The notes under the pieces: generated by a model
The model's input: the letters and a program-made list of their open reading frames with translations, nothing else
What the model was told of the DNA's origin: nothing
The model's database searches: none
Program-made: the position numbers and the translations under genes
Shown here: positions 1 through 6,997 of the stretch, in pieces
Layout: each line of letters starts with the position of its first letter
How positions within the stretch are numbered: position 1 is the stretch's first letter
DNA from: Victivallis vadensis
GTDB taxonomy: Bacteria; Verrucomicrobiota; Lentisphaeria; Victivallales; GWF2-50-93
DNA: 17,053 nt
Direction of reading: 5' to 3'
Assembly: GCA_020718525.1 (NCBI GenBank)
Contig: DYRX01000050.1
Location: 1 to 17,053 of the forward strand

Positions 1-858
1 CTAGATAAATGGAATTAACAGATTGAATTTAAGCGAGTCTCTGAACTCGATGATTGCCTCCTTGAATTCGTCATTTTCGAATTCGGAGTCGTCGTGCCCC
101 GCACGCTTCAGTATGAGGAGCCTTTTCGGCTCTTTTGCGGCCTTGAACAACTCCTCCGAATGCCAGAAGCCTATCATCTTGTCGTCTGTTCCGTGGACAA
201 TCAGTATTGGCGCATCAACCTTTCCAATTTTGCTTTCGCTCCTGAAGCGGTCCAGAGGAAAAAGCGGGAAAGGGATCATGACCTTGAAGGCGGTCGCAAA
301 GGTGCTTTTTGTGACAAGCCCGGCGACTTTGTGCCTGGATGCGAGGTCTATTGCCAGTGCCCCGCCTAGCGACTGTCCGTAGGCTATTATTTTTTCGGGC
401 GGAATTTTCAAGGTGTCAAGCATATATCTGTAAGCGGCTTCCACATCCTGACATGCCCTGGCTTCGCTCGGAGTGCCGGAACTCATGCCGTAGCCGCGGT
501 AGTCGTATAGGAGAACTGAGAAGCCAAGCCTGTTCAGATCCTCCGCGTAGGAGACGTTGTCGGATATGTCGGTCGCGTTTCCGTGGCTGAAAAGGACAGT
601 GTATTCGGCGCCCGGGGCCTCAAAGAATTTTGCGCAGATATGTTCCCCATTCCCGACAGGGATCATTAGAAGTCCGGGGAGGCTTTTTTCATCGTACGAA
701 TGGCAGTATTGATTTTGGAAAATCATTTTAGGGGAATAGAAATATGCAAAGAGCATGAGAGAAACATAGATGAAAAGGATTGAGCAGATCATTCTTTTTA
801 GCGAAAGCTCCCCTATAAGATATTTTTTCAATTTGCTTTTCACTGCGTATCCGCTCAC
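1..858 (-). CDS. Membrane-anchored alpha/beta hydrolase (BEM46/ABHD13-like serine hydrolase)
   Basis: A 285-residue protein with a short basic N-terminus, one hydrophobic segment (about residues 22-42) and an alpha/beta hydrolase domain. The visible catalytic triad is Ser163 in the elbow GQSLGG, Asp226 in HGTDD and His255 in AGHDD. The SHGNATD stretch (91-97) should form the oxyanion region, and DYRGYG (119-124) is typical of the BEM46/ABHD13/ABHD17 group. Members hydrolyse esters or thioesters, but the substrate cannot be told from sequence. The single N-terminal helix suggests a membrane-anchored enzyme, with the side of the membrane unknown. The start is a GTG, and a GGAAG lies 5 bases upstream. 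This GTG overlaps the crcB stop in a GTGA junction, so the gene is translationally coupled and last in its operon within the window. The stop codon lies at the window's first three bases, so the gene is complete. Confidence 0.88.
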   Translation of the reverse strand: MSGYAVKSKLKKYLIGELSLKRMICSILFIYVSLMLFAYFYSPKMIFQNQYCHSYDEKSLPGLLMIPVGNGEHICAKFFEAPGAEYTVLFSHGNATDISDNVSYAEDLNRLGFSVLLYDYRGYGMSSGTPSEARACQDVEAAYRYMLDTLKIPPEKIIAYGQSLGGALAIDLASRHKVAGLVTKSTFATAFKVMIPFPLFPLDRFRSESKIGKVDAPILIVHGTDDKMIGFWHSEELFKAAKEPKRLLILKRAGHDDSEFENDEFKEAIIEFRDSLKFNLLIPFI

Positions 859-1241
859 GAAAACTTCCAGCGGGCGAGCAATGCCCCGAGCCAGAGGGCG
901 GAGAAGCAGAGCGCAAGTGTGAGAAGCACGTTCGAAAACGCATGGAAATGGGCACCTGCCTTGACAAGCTCACCGGATTCCGCCGCGAAGCTTGACATAG
1001 TCGTGAATCCACCGCAGAAACCGCTGATCAGCGCCAGTTTCAGATGAGGATGAAGACCTGCCTCCGAACTGGCGATCTCCCCTAAAATGCCGATGATGAA
1101 CGAGCCAATTACATTGACAAGGAGGGTGCCAAGAGGAAAATTCGTGCAGAACTTCATTGAGAGCAGGCATAGCAAATATCGGCTGACAGAACCAAGCATT
1201 CCGCCGAGTCCAACCAAAGCACAGTCAATGGCAAGCTTCAT
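855..1241 (-). CDS. crcB: Fluoride ion channel CrcB/Fluc
   Basis: A 128-residue, four-helix membrane protein with the signatures of the CrcB/Fluc family, which exports fluoride as an antiparallel dimer in the inner membrane. Visible motifs are GGMLGSVSRY (13-22, conserved Arg21), GTLLVNVIGSF (38-48, pore Asn43) and GFCGGFTTMSSF (74-85, the phenylalanine and central-ion motif). The length is usual for the family. The reading frame stays open further upstream, but this ATG has a perfect GGAGG at 1248-1252 with a 6-base spacer, and it starts directly before the first transmembrane helix. The gene overlaps the end of pseF by 17 bp and the next gene by 4 bp, so it is clearly cotranscribed. No fluoride riboswitch is visible nearby. 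Only one crcB is seen, consistent with a homodimer. Confidence 0.93.
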   Translation of the reverse strand: MKLAIDCALVGLGGMLGSVSRYLLCLLSMKFCTNFPLGTLLVNVIGSFIIGILGEIASSEAGLHPHLKLALISGFCGGFTTMSSFAAESGELVKAGAHFHAFSNVLLTLALCFSALWLGALLARWKFS

Positions 1242-1932
1242 GCAATGCCTCCGCAATTTTCCAGTCTTCTTCGTCGTCAATGTCGCGCGCCATGCTTTCC
1301 GGAAGTTCATAGGCCGCAGTTTTTTCTCCGAGACATTTGCGATGACGTAGAAAATATGAAGAGCCAGCCCAATAAAAGATGCCTGCGTCGTGGTAGCTTG
1401 GAGGCAGATCCTGAGTCCTTTTGGAAAAATTTTCAGGCCAGATCATTTTCAGATTTCCGTCGGCGACCATGAATGCGCGCTGGATTGGCGGGCTGTATCT
1501 CACCACCGGGATCAGAGATTCCGCCGACATTGCAATCATTTTTGAGAAGGACTCCGAAAGTATTGCCGGGGTGATGAAGGCGGCTGTCGGCAGGATACAG
1601 CAGAAATAGTCGAAGCTTGTTTTCAGCGAAAGATAGTTGATCAAAGTTTCTTCAATGACCTCATTGATTGTGGCGTAGTCGCTGGATGTCTGCGGAGATC
1701 TTCTGAACGGCACTGAAGCACCTTTAGAGATTGCGAAATCCGCAATTTTGCTGTCGTCTGTTGACACCATGACTTCCGAGAAGATTCCAGACTGGAGAGC
1801 CGCCGATATCGGGTATGAAATAATGGGCTTGCCACAAAAATCCTTCAAGTTTTTTCTGGGGATTCTTTTGCTTCCTCCCCTGGCGGGGATCAGAGCCAGG
1901 CACTTTTTATCTTCCATTTTTCCAGTATTCAT
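1225..1932 (-). CDS. pseF: Pseudaminic acid cytidylyltransferase-like CMP-sugar synthase
   Basis: A 235-residue nucleotidyltransferase of the NeuA/KdsB/PseF superfamily. The CTP-binding loop IPARGGSKRIPRKN is at 15-28. The downstream motifs SPPIQRAF (147-154), MIWPEN (163-168), HDAGIFYW (181-188) and the DIDDEEDW ending (217-224) match PseF better than NeuA. PseF activates pseudaminic acid as CMP-pseudaminate for flagellin or surface glycans. The start is the ATG at 1932, with AAGGA at 1942-1946 and a 9-base spacer. Alternatives are an in-frame ATG at 1917, and an ATG at 1980 that overlaps the previous stop as ATGA but has no clear Shine-Dalgarno. The gene lies 44 bp after the GH78-like gene and overlaps crcB. 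No other pseudaminate or sialate genes (pseB, C, H, G, I) are in the window, so the true sugar is inferred. A related 9-carbon nonulosonate is possible. Confidence 0.85.
   Translation of the reverse strand: MNTGKMEDKKCLALIPARGGSKRIPRKNLKDFCGKPIISYPISAALQSGIFSEVMVSTDDSKIADFAISKGASVPFRRSPQTSSDYATINEVIEETLINYLSLKTSFDYFCCILPTAAFITPAILSESFSKMIAMSAESLIPVVRYSPPIQRAFMVADGNLKMIWPENFSKRTQDLPPSYHDAGIFYWAGSSYFLRHRKCLGEKTAAYELPESMARDIDDEEDWKIAEALHEACH
1248..1252 (-). promoter_or_regulatory. Shine-Dalgarno of crcB (sets its start)
   Basis: GGAGG on the minus strand, 6 bases before the ATG at 1241. It lies inside the last codons of pseF. It supports the 128-residue CrcB over a longer reading frame that would add 23 charged residues in front of the first membrane helix. 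Confidence 0.8.
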
Positions 1933-1941
1933 TCGCTTCTG

Positions 1942-1946
1942 TCCTT
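1942..1946 (-). promoter_or_regulatory. Shine-Dalgarno favouring the 1932 start of pseF
   Basis: AAGGA on the minus strand, 9 bases before the ATG at 1932. The ATG at 1917 has only a weak GGA upstream and the ATG at 1980 has nothing clear, so this site is the main reason for the chosen start. Confidence 0.55.
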
Positions 1947-1976
1947 GTCGCGGGTGGGGCTTGTCTGCATTCTCTC

Positions 1977-4796
1977 TCATACGGCTTCGAGTATGCTCAC
2001 CGTCGGACCAACCGCCAGTGTGCACTTGTCGAGTATTTTGGGTTCAATCAAAACCGCTATTTCAAGCTTGAAGCCGGAATCCACTTGAATCTCTATCGAA
2101 CCGTCTTCTGCGGATGTCCAGGAAATGTTGATTCTTCCCTCACTGCAATTGAGGGCGATCCTCGCATTTTTAAGAACAGAAAAGGCTGGTTTGAAGAAGA
2201 TTCTGCCGAAGCCGGACTCGTCCGGACGTATCCCTGCGAGCTCCGTTATTATGAAGAAATTTGGGGATGCGCTGAAACCATGGCAGATGTCTGTATCGGG
2301 CTCTGTCTGATGCGGCAGAGGGAAAAAGGACCATAGGCAATCGCCATCGTTCTGGATGATCTTTCCCCAGAAGTGCTTCATGAACTGCGCCGTCCATTCG
2401 GTTTTCCCGAGCGCAAAGAAGGTCTCCATCACAAAATATGCAAAATAGGGAGTTGTCTGATCCGCCAATTGTATGAAGGGCGGAGAATCCGTCGTGATGG
2501 CGGCAAAGATCCTTTCATATTCGGAAGCTTCTGCAACTCCGCCAAATATTGCCAGGACATTTGTCTGCATGGAAAAAGTCCTGTCCTCATCTCCGGATGC
2601 CAGCAGATCGCAGAAAAGAGCCCGTTCCTGATCCCAGCACTGCTCACGGATTGTCGAAGCTATCTCTGCCGCCTTGCTTCTGCATTCAGCGGCTCTTTCG
2701 GTGTCTTCCAGCCTTTCATAGATGTCGGCTGAAGATAGCAATGCCCTCGAATATAGCGAGTTGAGCGCGGTTGAAATCCCGTTTTTCGGGATATCGCAGT
2801 AGTCAATGAGAAAGCGAAGCTTCAGTTCCCCGCCGCCTATCAGTGATGTCCCGGGGTTTTCAATGGAGGCCAGAAATTTCAGAAGCGCGTCCAGGGACGG
2901 CTTCAAGGCGACGATCTCGTCTTTGCTCAAACCTAGTCTTGCGAATTTCGCAAGCCAGACAGGCCAGAGCATGGCATAGTCGAGCAGTTCAATCTCGAAA
3001 GAGCTCGGAGATGCGGCGGGGATCAGTCCGTTCTCGTGCTGGGAGAGGGCGAACTGCTTGATGGAATTGCGGGCGAGATTTGAATTGCCGAAGCTGTAGA
3101 AAGAGGCAAGCGACTGGATCATCGCCTCGCCAAGGAACTGCGCCTGGTAGCCGCATGGGCTGTCCATGAAGCGCCCCAGCACGCAATTTTTGAGAGTCGA
3201 GATCCCGGAATTCCATATGGAGTTGATCGTCTCGTCAGAAGAATGGAACGCCGTTTCAGGAATGTTCAAAAAGAATCTGCTGAAGGAGGCGGAAACAACT
3301 GTGACAGGAGCGGAAGCCTTTCTCACACAGACCATTATGTAGCGGCATCCTTCCGGGGAAAACGCCGTCCAGGATGAATCGCCAGGCTTCAGTTTGAGCG
3401 AAGAAATTTTTCTTCCAGAGGAGTCAAAGGGCGAGAGGGCGCTGTCAATCATCCTGTCCGCGCTGACTATGTCAATCGTCGAGGGCTCCTCCGAGCTGAA
3501 TTCCAGGCATGGGACTCCGTAGGACTGACGCCCTATGTCGAATAGCAGATATTCAGACTGCGCCAGCTCGATTGGGCTTCCGTCCTGGGGGACTTCAGTA
3601 TCCGACGACTGGAAGCGGGAAATCCTCAGAAGCGAAGCCGGGTCAAGAACATTAGAGAGGGACGGAGTGAAATGCGCGGAGCTTCTGAGACCCTTTAGCA
3701 GTATTGTAGAGTCAATCGCGGAATACTGCATTCTGAGTGGACCGGCAACTGTCCAGCCCTCACGGGCATCATCCAAAGTGGATGGAAAAAATTTCATGTT
3801 GCCTTCTGCGACGTCTGGGAAGCTCATGAAGAAGCCAGTTCTACCGCTTCGGCAGTCCTGGACGACGAGAATTTTGTTCCAGCCATTTTTTAGTGCGATG
3901 ACTCCTCTTGCGCCAATGTCGAGGCTCGACTGAAGATAAAGCTCTGGCGAATCCGGCGGCAGATAGTCGCGCGACGCATAGTCGAGAACTTCCGATTCAT
4001 TGACAAATACCTTGAGGCTGTCGTCAGCGATTACGGAGAATCTGATATCGAGACTTTCCTCGCTGAATATGTATGTTTCGGCTGCATAGACTCCGGACCA
4101 GATCCCTTTTTTCGAAAGAGTTGCGAAAGATACATTCGCGCTGGCGCATTTTCTTGAAACGAGCCCTTTCACTGTCGGTGCAATATTTTCGATGAGCTCG
4201 GATTCAGGCGCCGCCTCCGGAAATGGACTTAGCCTCCCGCGCTCGCCGGCGGATTTCGTCGGTATTGCATTCTTCCAGTCGTCGTCCTGGAACTGCGCCT
4301 CAGACCAGCCTGCCGGAAATGACTCCATATCAAGAAGTTCGGTGTATCCGGTTATGCGCGATTTAAGCGGCGTCCCGTCCAGATAGCAGTCGCCCTCCAG
4401 AAATCGGAACTTGGAATCTGTCCACAGAAATGGCTCGTCGTCAATGTTCAACTGGCACCATAGACCTGGAGCTTTGATTTCCGAGGCTATCTGGGGAAGG
4501 GTGCAATGGTTGACGAGAATGGCGATCGTGTTCGCGCCGGTCTCAAGATAGAACGAGAGGTCGTAGAAATCGGCGAAGCAGGACTCCCTGCCGGAAACTG
4601 AGGGACCGGTTCCGACCAGGCGACCATTTACACGGAGCTGATATTTTCCGGAGGCACTGAGCCAAAGCCTCGCGTCGGATGTCACGCTTCCCAGGGAAAA
4701 TTCTCGTCTGAAAAAGGCGAAGGAATTGATTCTGTCCGATCCGGATGACCATATCCATCCGCCTTTCAGGAGTTCCGGCAAACTTAGTTCCCGCAT
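1977..4796 (-). CDS. GH78-like (alpha-L-rhamnosidase family) protein with altered active site
   Basis: A 939-residue protein with the layout of bacterial alpha-L-rhamnosidases. An N-terminal beta-sandwich (about 12-130) includes LWLSASGKYQLRVNGRLVG. A further beta region follows (about 160-330, with VIADDSLKVFVN at 255-266). The (alpha/alpha)6 barrel runs from about 515 to 855, and a beta-sheet tail with the usual HGFSASP...GIRPDESGF transition comes last. GH78 enzymes usually read DCPxRExxxWxGDA; here residues 545-558 read DSPCGYQAQFLGEA. The usual GATTxWE, whose Glu is the general base, aligns without gaps to NDGDCLWS, ending in Ser823. The first Asp (545) is kept, but two catalytic-site acids are lost and one is Glu for Asp. 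No signal peptide is visible, so the protein should be cytoplasmic. The ATG has GGGAG 8 bases upstream. It heads the operon with pseF, crcB and the hydrolase. It may be a pseudoenzyme or have a shifted specificity. Confidence 0.82.
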   Translation of the reverse strand: MRELSLPELLKGGWIWSSGSDRINSFAFFRREFSLGSVTSDARLWLSASGKYQLRVNGRLVGTGPSVSGRESCFADFYDLSFYLETGANTIAILVNHCTLPQIASEIKAPGLWCQLNIDDEPFLWTDSKFRFLEGDCYLDGTPLKSRITGYTELLDMESFPAGWSEAQFQDDDWKNAIPTKSAGERGRLSPFPEAAPESELIENIAPTVKGLVSRKCASANVSFATLSKKGIWSGVYAAETYIFSEESLDIRFSVIADDSLKVFVNESEVLDYASRDYLPPDSPELYLQSSLDIGARGVIALKNGWNKILVVQDCRSGRTGFFMSFPDVAEGNMKFFPSTLDDAREGWTVAGPLRMQYSAIDSTILLKGLRSSAHFTPSLSNVLDPASLLRISRFQSSDTEVPQDGSPIELAQSEYLLFDIGRQSYGVPCLEFSSEEPSTIDIVSADRMIDSALSPFDSSGRKISSLKLKPGDSSWTAFSPEGCRYIMVCVRKASAPVTVVSASFSRFFLNIPETAFHSSDETINSIWNSGISTLKNCVLGRFMDSPCGYQAQFLGEAMIQSLASFYSFGNSNLARNSIKQFALSQHENGLIPAASPSSFEIELLDYAMLWPVWLAKFARLGLSKDEIVALKPSLDALLKFLASIENPGTSLIGGGELKLRFLIDYCDIPKNGISTALNSLYSRALLSSADIYERLEDTERAAECRSKAAEIASTIREQCWDQERALFCDLLASGDEDRTFSMQTNVLAIFGGVAEASEYERIFAAITTDSPPFIQLADQTTPYFAYFVMETFFALGKTEWTAQFMKHFWGKIIQNDGDCLWSFFPLPHQTEPDTDICHGFSASPNFFIITELAGIRPDESGFGRIFFKPAFSVLKNARIALNCSEGRINISWTSAEDGSIEIQVDSGFKLEIAVLIEPKILDKCTLAVGPTVSILEAV

Positions 4797-4852
4797 GCGA
4801 CCATCTCCCTTTTGTTTTGGAAAAACCGAGGCGACGAGAGCGAAACGCGGAC

Positions 4853-4881
4853 AATATCCATTGAGTTTTGATTTTTTTCAA
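4853..4881 (-). promoter_or_regulatory. Candidate sigma70 promoter of the GH78-like/pseF/crcB/hydrolase operon
   Basis: On the minus strand, TTGAAA (4881-4876, 5 of 6 matches to the -35 consensus) and GATATT (4858-4853, 4 of 6) are separated by exactly 17 bp. Transcription would begin near 4846, leaving a leader of about 50 nt before the ATG at 4796. Only the spacing and hexamers are seen; no mapped start is known. Confidence 0.5.
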
Positions 4882-4959
4882 GATTCGCGGGATAAATTTG
4901 CTCAGATATCTCTTTGCGCAGAAAACGAGTGGAGCAGGAGAGAATTTCACGGCTGGGAA

Positions 4960-5063
4960 GTCCTATGACGACAGACTATTCATGCAGATACTTATAGGTT
5001 CTGCAGAGAAATGACGCTTGAATTTTACTATTTCGCAGTGCAGATTTACGCCCTTCATAGGAC
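4960..5063. repeat. 9-bp perfect inverted repeat in the divergent spacer
   Basis: GTCCTATGA at 4960-4968 and its exact reverse complement TCATAGGAC at 5055-5063 are 86 bp apart. The arms bracket the TGCAGA cluster and end 30 bp before the isomerase GTG. They could be paired operators for a looping regulator, or the base of a leader-RNA stem; nothing in the sequence decides between these. Confidence 0.5.
4983..5044. promoter_or_regulatory. Candidate operator cluster (TGCAGA half-sites)
   Basis: TGCAGA occurs at 4983-4988, inverted as TCTGCA at 5000-5005 (11-bp gap, 23 bp in all), and again directly at 5039-5044. The inverted pair, with about 17 bp between half-site centres, looks like the site of a dimeric regulator. 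The third copy lies about 50 bp before the isomerase start, where it could act on RNA polymerase. No regulator gene is present in the window, so the binding protein is unknown. Confidence 0.35.
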
Positions 5064-5092
5064 ATGAACACAAATAATAGGATAAGAAAGAA

Positions 5093-5755
5093 GTGAAAAG
5101 ATCTGAATTGAACGCTTATCTTAGGGAGGCGAAAGCCTTCTTCGCTAAACACAGGTTCGAACTGCCGCCATGGGCTTTCTGGTCGCCCTCCGACTGGAAG
5201 AAAAAAGGACTCGGATGCGAGGAGATAAAAAGAAACAAGCTCGGATGGGACATAACAGATTTTGGTTCGGGAAATTTCGAGAAGACAGGTCTTTTGCTCT
5301 TCACGATCAGGAACGGAGAATACGGGGCGAAGGGCGGCAAGACGTATGCGGAGAAAATCATGATATCGAAAGTCGCTCAAGTGACTCCTACGCATTTCCA
5401 CTGGAACAAGATGGAGGACATCATAAACAGGGGCGGCGGCGACCTCGTGATGAAACTCTGGAAGGCCGATGGAAATGAAAAAATCTCGAAAAAATCATTC
5501 TCGGTTCAGACCGACGGAATAACTAGAAAACTCAAGTCGGGCGACACTCTGAGACTCGGACCCGGTGAAAGCATCACGCTGGAACCATATGTCTACCATC
5601 GTTTCTGGGCGGAAAAGTCCATGTGCCTCATCGGAGAAGTCTCGATGGTGAACGACGATTCGAACGACAACCGTTTTCACGGCAAGATTGGGAGATTCCC
5701 TGAAATCGAGGAGGACGAGAAACCACTCCACTTGCTCTGCAACGAATATCCTTGA
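5093..5755 (+). CDS. D-lyxose isomerase (YdaE-type cupin sugar isomerase)
   Basis: A 220-residue protein that matches the D-lyxose/D-mannose isomerase family along its whole length. These Mn-dependent cupin enzymes interconvert D-lyxose with D-xylulose, and D-mannose with D-fructose more slowly. Motifs include the N-terminal MKRSELN, LGWDITDFGSG (50-60), HFHWNKMEDIINRGGG (101-116), YHRFW (168-172), GEVSMVNDD (181-189) and the C-terminal LHLLCNEYP. The expected metal ligands are His101, His103, Glu108 and His169. The start is a GTG with AGGA 10 bases upstream (5079-5082). The protein is cytoplasmic, with no signal peptide. It is the first gene of a two-gene operon, 20 bp before a polyol dehydrogenase, and is divergent from the GH78-like operon. 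The preferred substrate cannot be told from sequence. Confidence 0.93.
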   Translation: MKRSELNAYLREAKAFFAKHRFELPPWAFWSPSDWKKKGLGCEEIKRNKLGWDITDFGSGNFEKTGLLLFTIRNGEYGAKGGKTYAEKIMISKVAQVTPTHFHWNKMEDIINRGGGDLVMKLWKADGNEKISKKSFSVQTDGITRKLKSGDTLRLGPGESITLEPYVYHRFWAEKSMCLIGEVSMVNDDSNDNRFHGKIGRFPEIEEDEKPLHLLCNEYP

Positions 5756-5775
5756 ATTGAACTGGGGAGAAATAG

Positions 5776-6915
5776 ATGTCAAAGTTCCTTGGAATCGGAC
5801 TTGGTCCAATACAGACAGGAATATTCCTGCTAGGTGCACGCGATGGCGGTTTTGATAGGATCGCCGTCGCCGATGTGGACAAAAATCTTGTCTCCGGCAT
5901 ACGTGCCGGCGCTGGCACAATCAGAATAAACATTGCAGGCAAAGACGGAATATTCCCGGAAGAAATTAGAGGAATAGAAACATTCGATCCGACAGAAGAG
6001 CAAGATCTCGAAGACCTTATAGAGTTTGCGTCAGATGCCGACGAGCTTGCCACAGCTCTTCCCGGAGTCAAATTTTTCAAGCATATCTCCCCATGGCTGA
6101 GACGCGCCTTCGAAAGTAAACCCGCCAAAAGACGTCTCATCTATACTGCGGAAAACGACAACCGCGCCGCCGAAATCCTCGAAGAAAGCATCGGGTGCAA
6201 ATTCCCCGACACACATTTCCTCAATACTGTGATCGGAAAAATGAGCGGCGTAATCTCGGCGGACGAATGCCGCGCACGCAATCTTCCCGGACTTTGTCCA
6301 GCCTGCGGACGAGGACACCTGGTCGAAGAGTTCAACAAAATCCTCATAAGTTCCTGCCCCCGAATAGAGTCGCGCAAAACCAGCGGACTGCTTGCGAAAG
6401 ACGAACTGCTCCCATTCGAGGAGGCAAAACTCTACGGACACAACGCCATACACATGCTTCTCGGACTGCATGCATCCGAAAAGGGATTGAAGTTCATGCA
6501 CGAGCTCTCAGATCATCCTGAGCTCATCAAAATCGGACGAGAGGCGTTCATTGCCGAGTCCGGTCTTGCCCTGTGCAATAAATGGACCGGGCATGACCTG
6601 ATTTTCACGGAAGACGGCTTCAGGCAATACGCCGAAGATCTTCTCGAACGGATGACTAATCCATTCCTCACCGATTCGGTCGAGAGAGTGTGCAGAGATC
6701 TTGAACGCAAGCTCTCATGGAACGACAGAATTGTAGGGACAATCAGACTGGCACTCTCGCAGAACGTCCACCCAAAACAGCTTTTGGTCTCTGCGAAATT
6801 CGCAGTCCGCAGACTCTTCGGAACCAATCCGGAGCTCTCGCGCATCGGATTCGAGAAGCTTTGGCCTGCTCCATGGTCTCCGGAACACGAAAGAATTTTC
6901 GGGCAAATATGCTGA
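5776..6915 (+). CDS. Mannitol-1-phosphate/mannitol dehydrogenase-family polyol dehydrogenase
   Basis: A 379-residue cytoplasmic NAD(P)-dependent oxidoreductase of the polyol long-chain dehydrogenase family. The N-terminal Rossmann domain has GIGLG...TG (6-15), with Asp33 ending the second strand, which suggests NAD(H). The C-terminal mannitol dehydrogenase domain has YTAENDNRAAE (123-133), a KMSGVI segment (155-160), EFNKILIS (185-192) and KLYGHNAIH (218-226). Lys218, Asn223 and His226 match the spacing of the Lys/Asn/His catalytic group of mannitol 2-dehydrogenase. DSVERVCRDLERKLSWNDR (300-318) is a further family signature. The length equals MtlD (about 380) rather than the 490-residue mannitol 2-dehydrogenases. 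A GGGGA lies just upstream of the ATG, 20 bp after the isomerase. It probably interconverts the isomerase's ketose product with a polyol, but a phosphorylated substrate is equally possible. Confidence 0.85.
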   Translation: MSKFLGIGLGPIQTGIFLLGARDGGFDRIAVADVDKNLVSGIRAGAGTIRINIAGKDGIFPEEIRGIETFDPTEEQDLEDLIEFASDADELATALPGVKFFKHISPWLRRAFESKPAKRRLIYTAENDNRAAEILEESIGCKFPDTHFLNTVIGKMSGVISADECRARNLPGLCPACGRGHLVEEFNKILISSCPRIESRKTSGLLAKDELLPFEEAKLYGHNAIHMLLGLHASEKGLKFMHELSDHPELIKIGREAFIAESGLALCNKWTGHDLIFTEDGFRQYAEDLLERMTNPFLTDSVERVCRDLERKLSWNDRIVGTIRLALSQNVHPKQLLVSAKFAVRRLFGTNPELSRIGFEKLWPAPWSPEHERIFGQIC

Positions 6916-6924
6916 TTGCAAAAC

Positions 6925-6944
6925 GTCTGCGCATTCGCGCAGGC
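6925..6944. terminator. Possible shared terminator hairpin between convergent operons
   Basis: CTGCGC-ATTC-GCGCAG (6927-6942), extended by a G-T and a G-C pair, gives an 8-bp GC-rich stem with a 4-base loop, 10 bp after the dehydrogenase stop and 54 bp beyond the ankyrin stop. On the minus strand it is followed by GTTTTG; on the plus strand T4 comes only about 12 bases later. A second weak hairpin (GTGAA-CTGC-TTCAC, 6982-6995) is nearby. The U-tracts are poor, so the call is tentative. Confidence 0.35.
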
Positions 6945-6997
6945 AATGCCGCTTTTGACAAGGTCTCCCGTGTACGCTTACGTGAACTGCTTCACAA

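Larger units (their letters stand above)
4797..5092. other. Divergent intergenic spacer
   Basis: These 296 bp separate the minus-strand GH78-like operon from the plus-strand isomerase operon. The left part holds the minus-strand promoter candidate. The right part holds inverted and direct repeats listed separately. I found no convincing plus-strand -35/-10 pair: TACTAT at 5027-5032 is an acceptable -10 but lacks a partner -35, which would fit an activator-dependent promoter. No fluoride riboswitch, tRNA or convincing small gene was seen. Confidence 0.6.

Noticed and set aside
4797..4960. Fluoride riboswitch expected for an operon with crcB
   Set aside because: No crcB-motif pseudoknot elements were visible in the operon leader, and crcB itself has no leader because it overlaps pseF.
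5628..6140. 170-codon minus-strand open frame across the isomerase/dehydrogenase junction
   Set aside because: Antisense shadow of two well-supported genes, with arginine/serine-rich composition typical of shadows.
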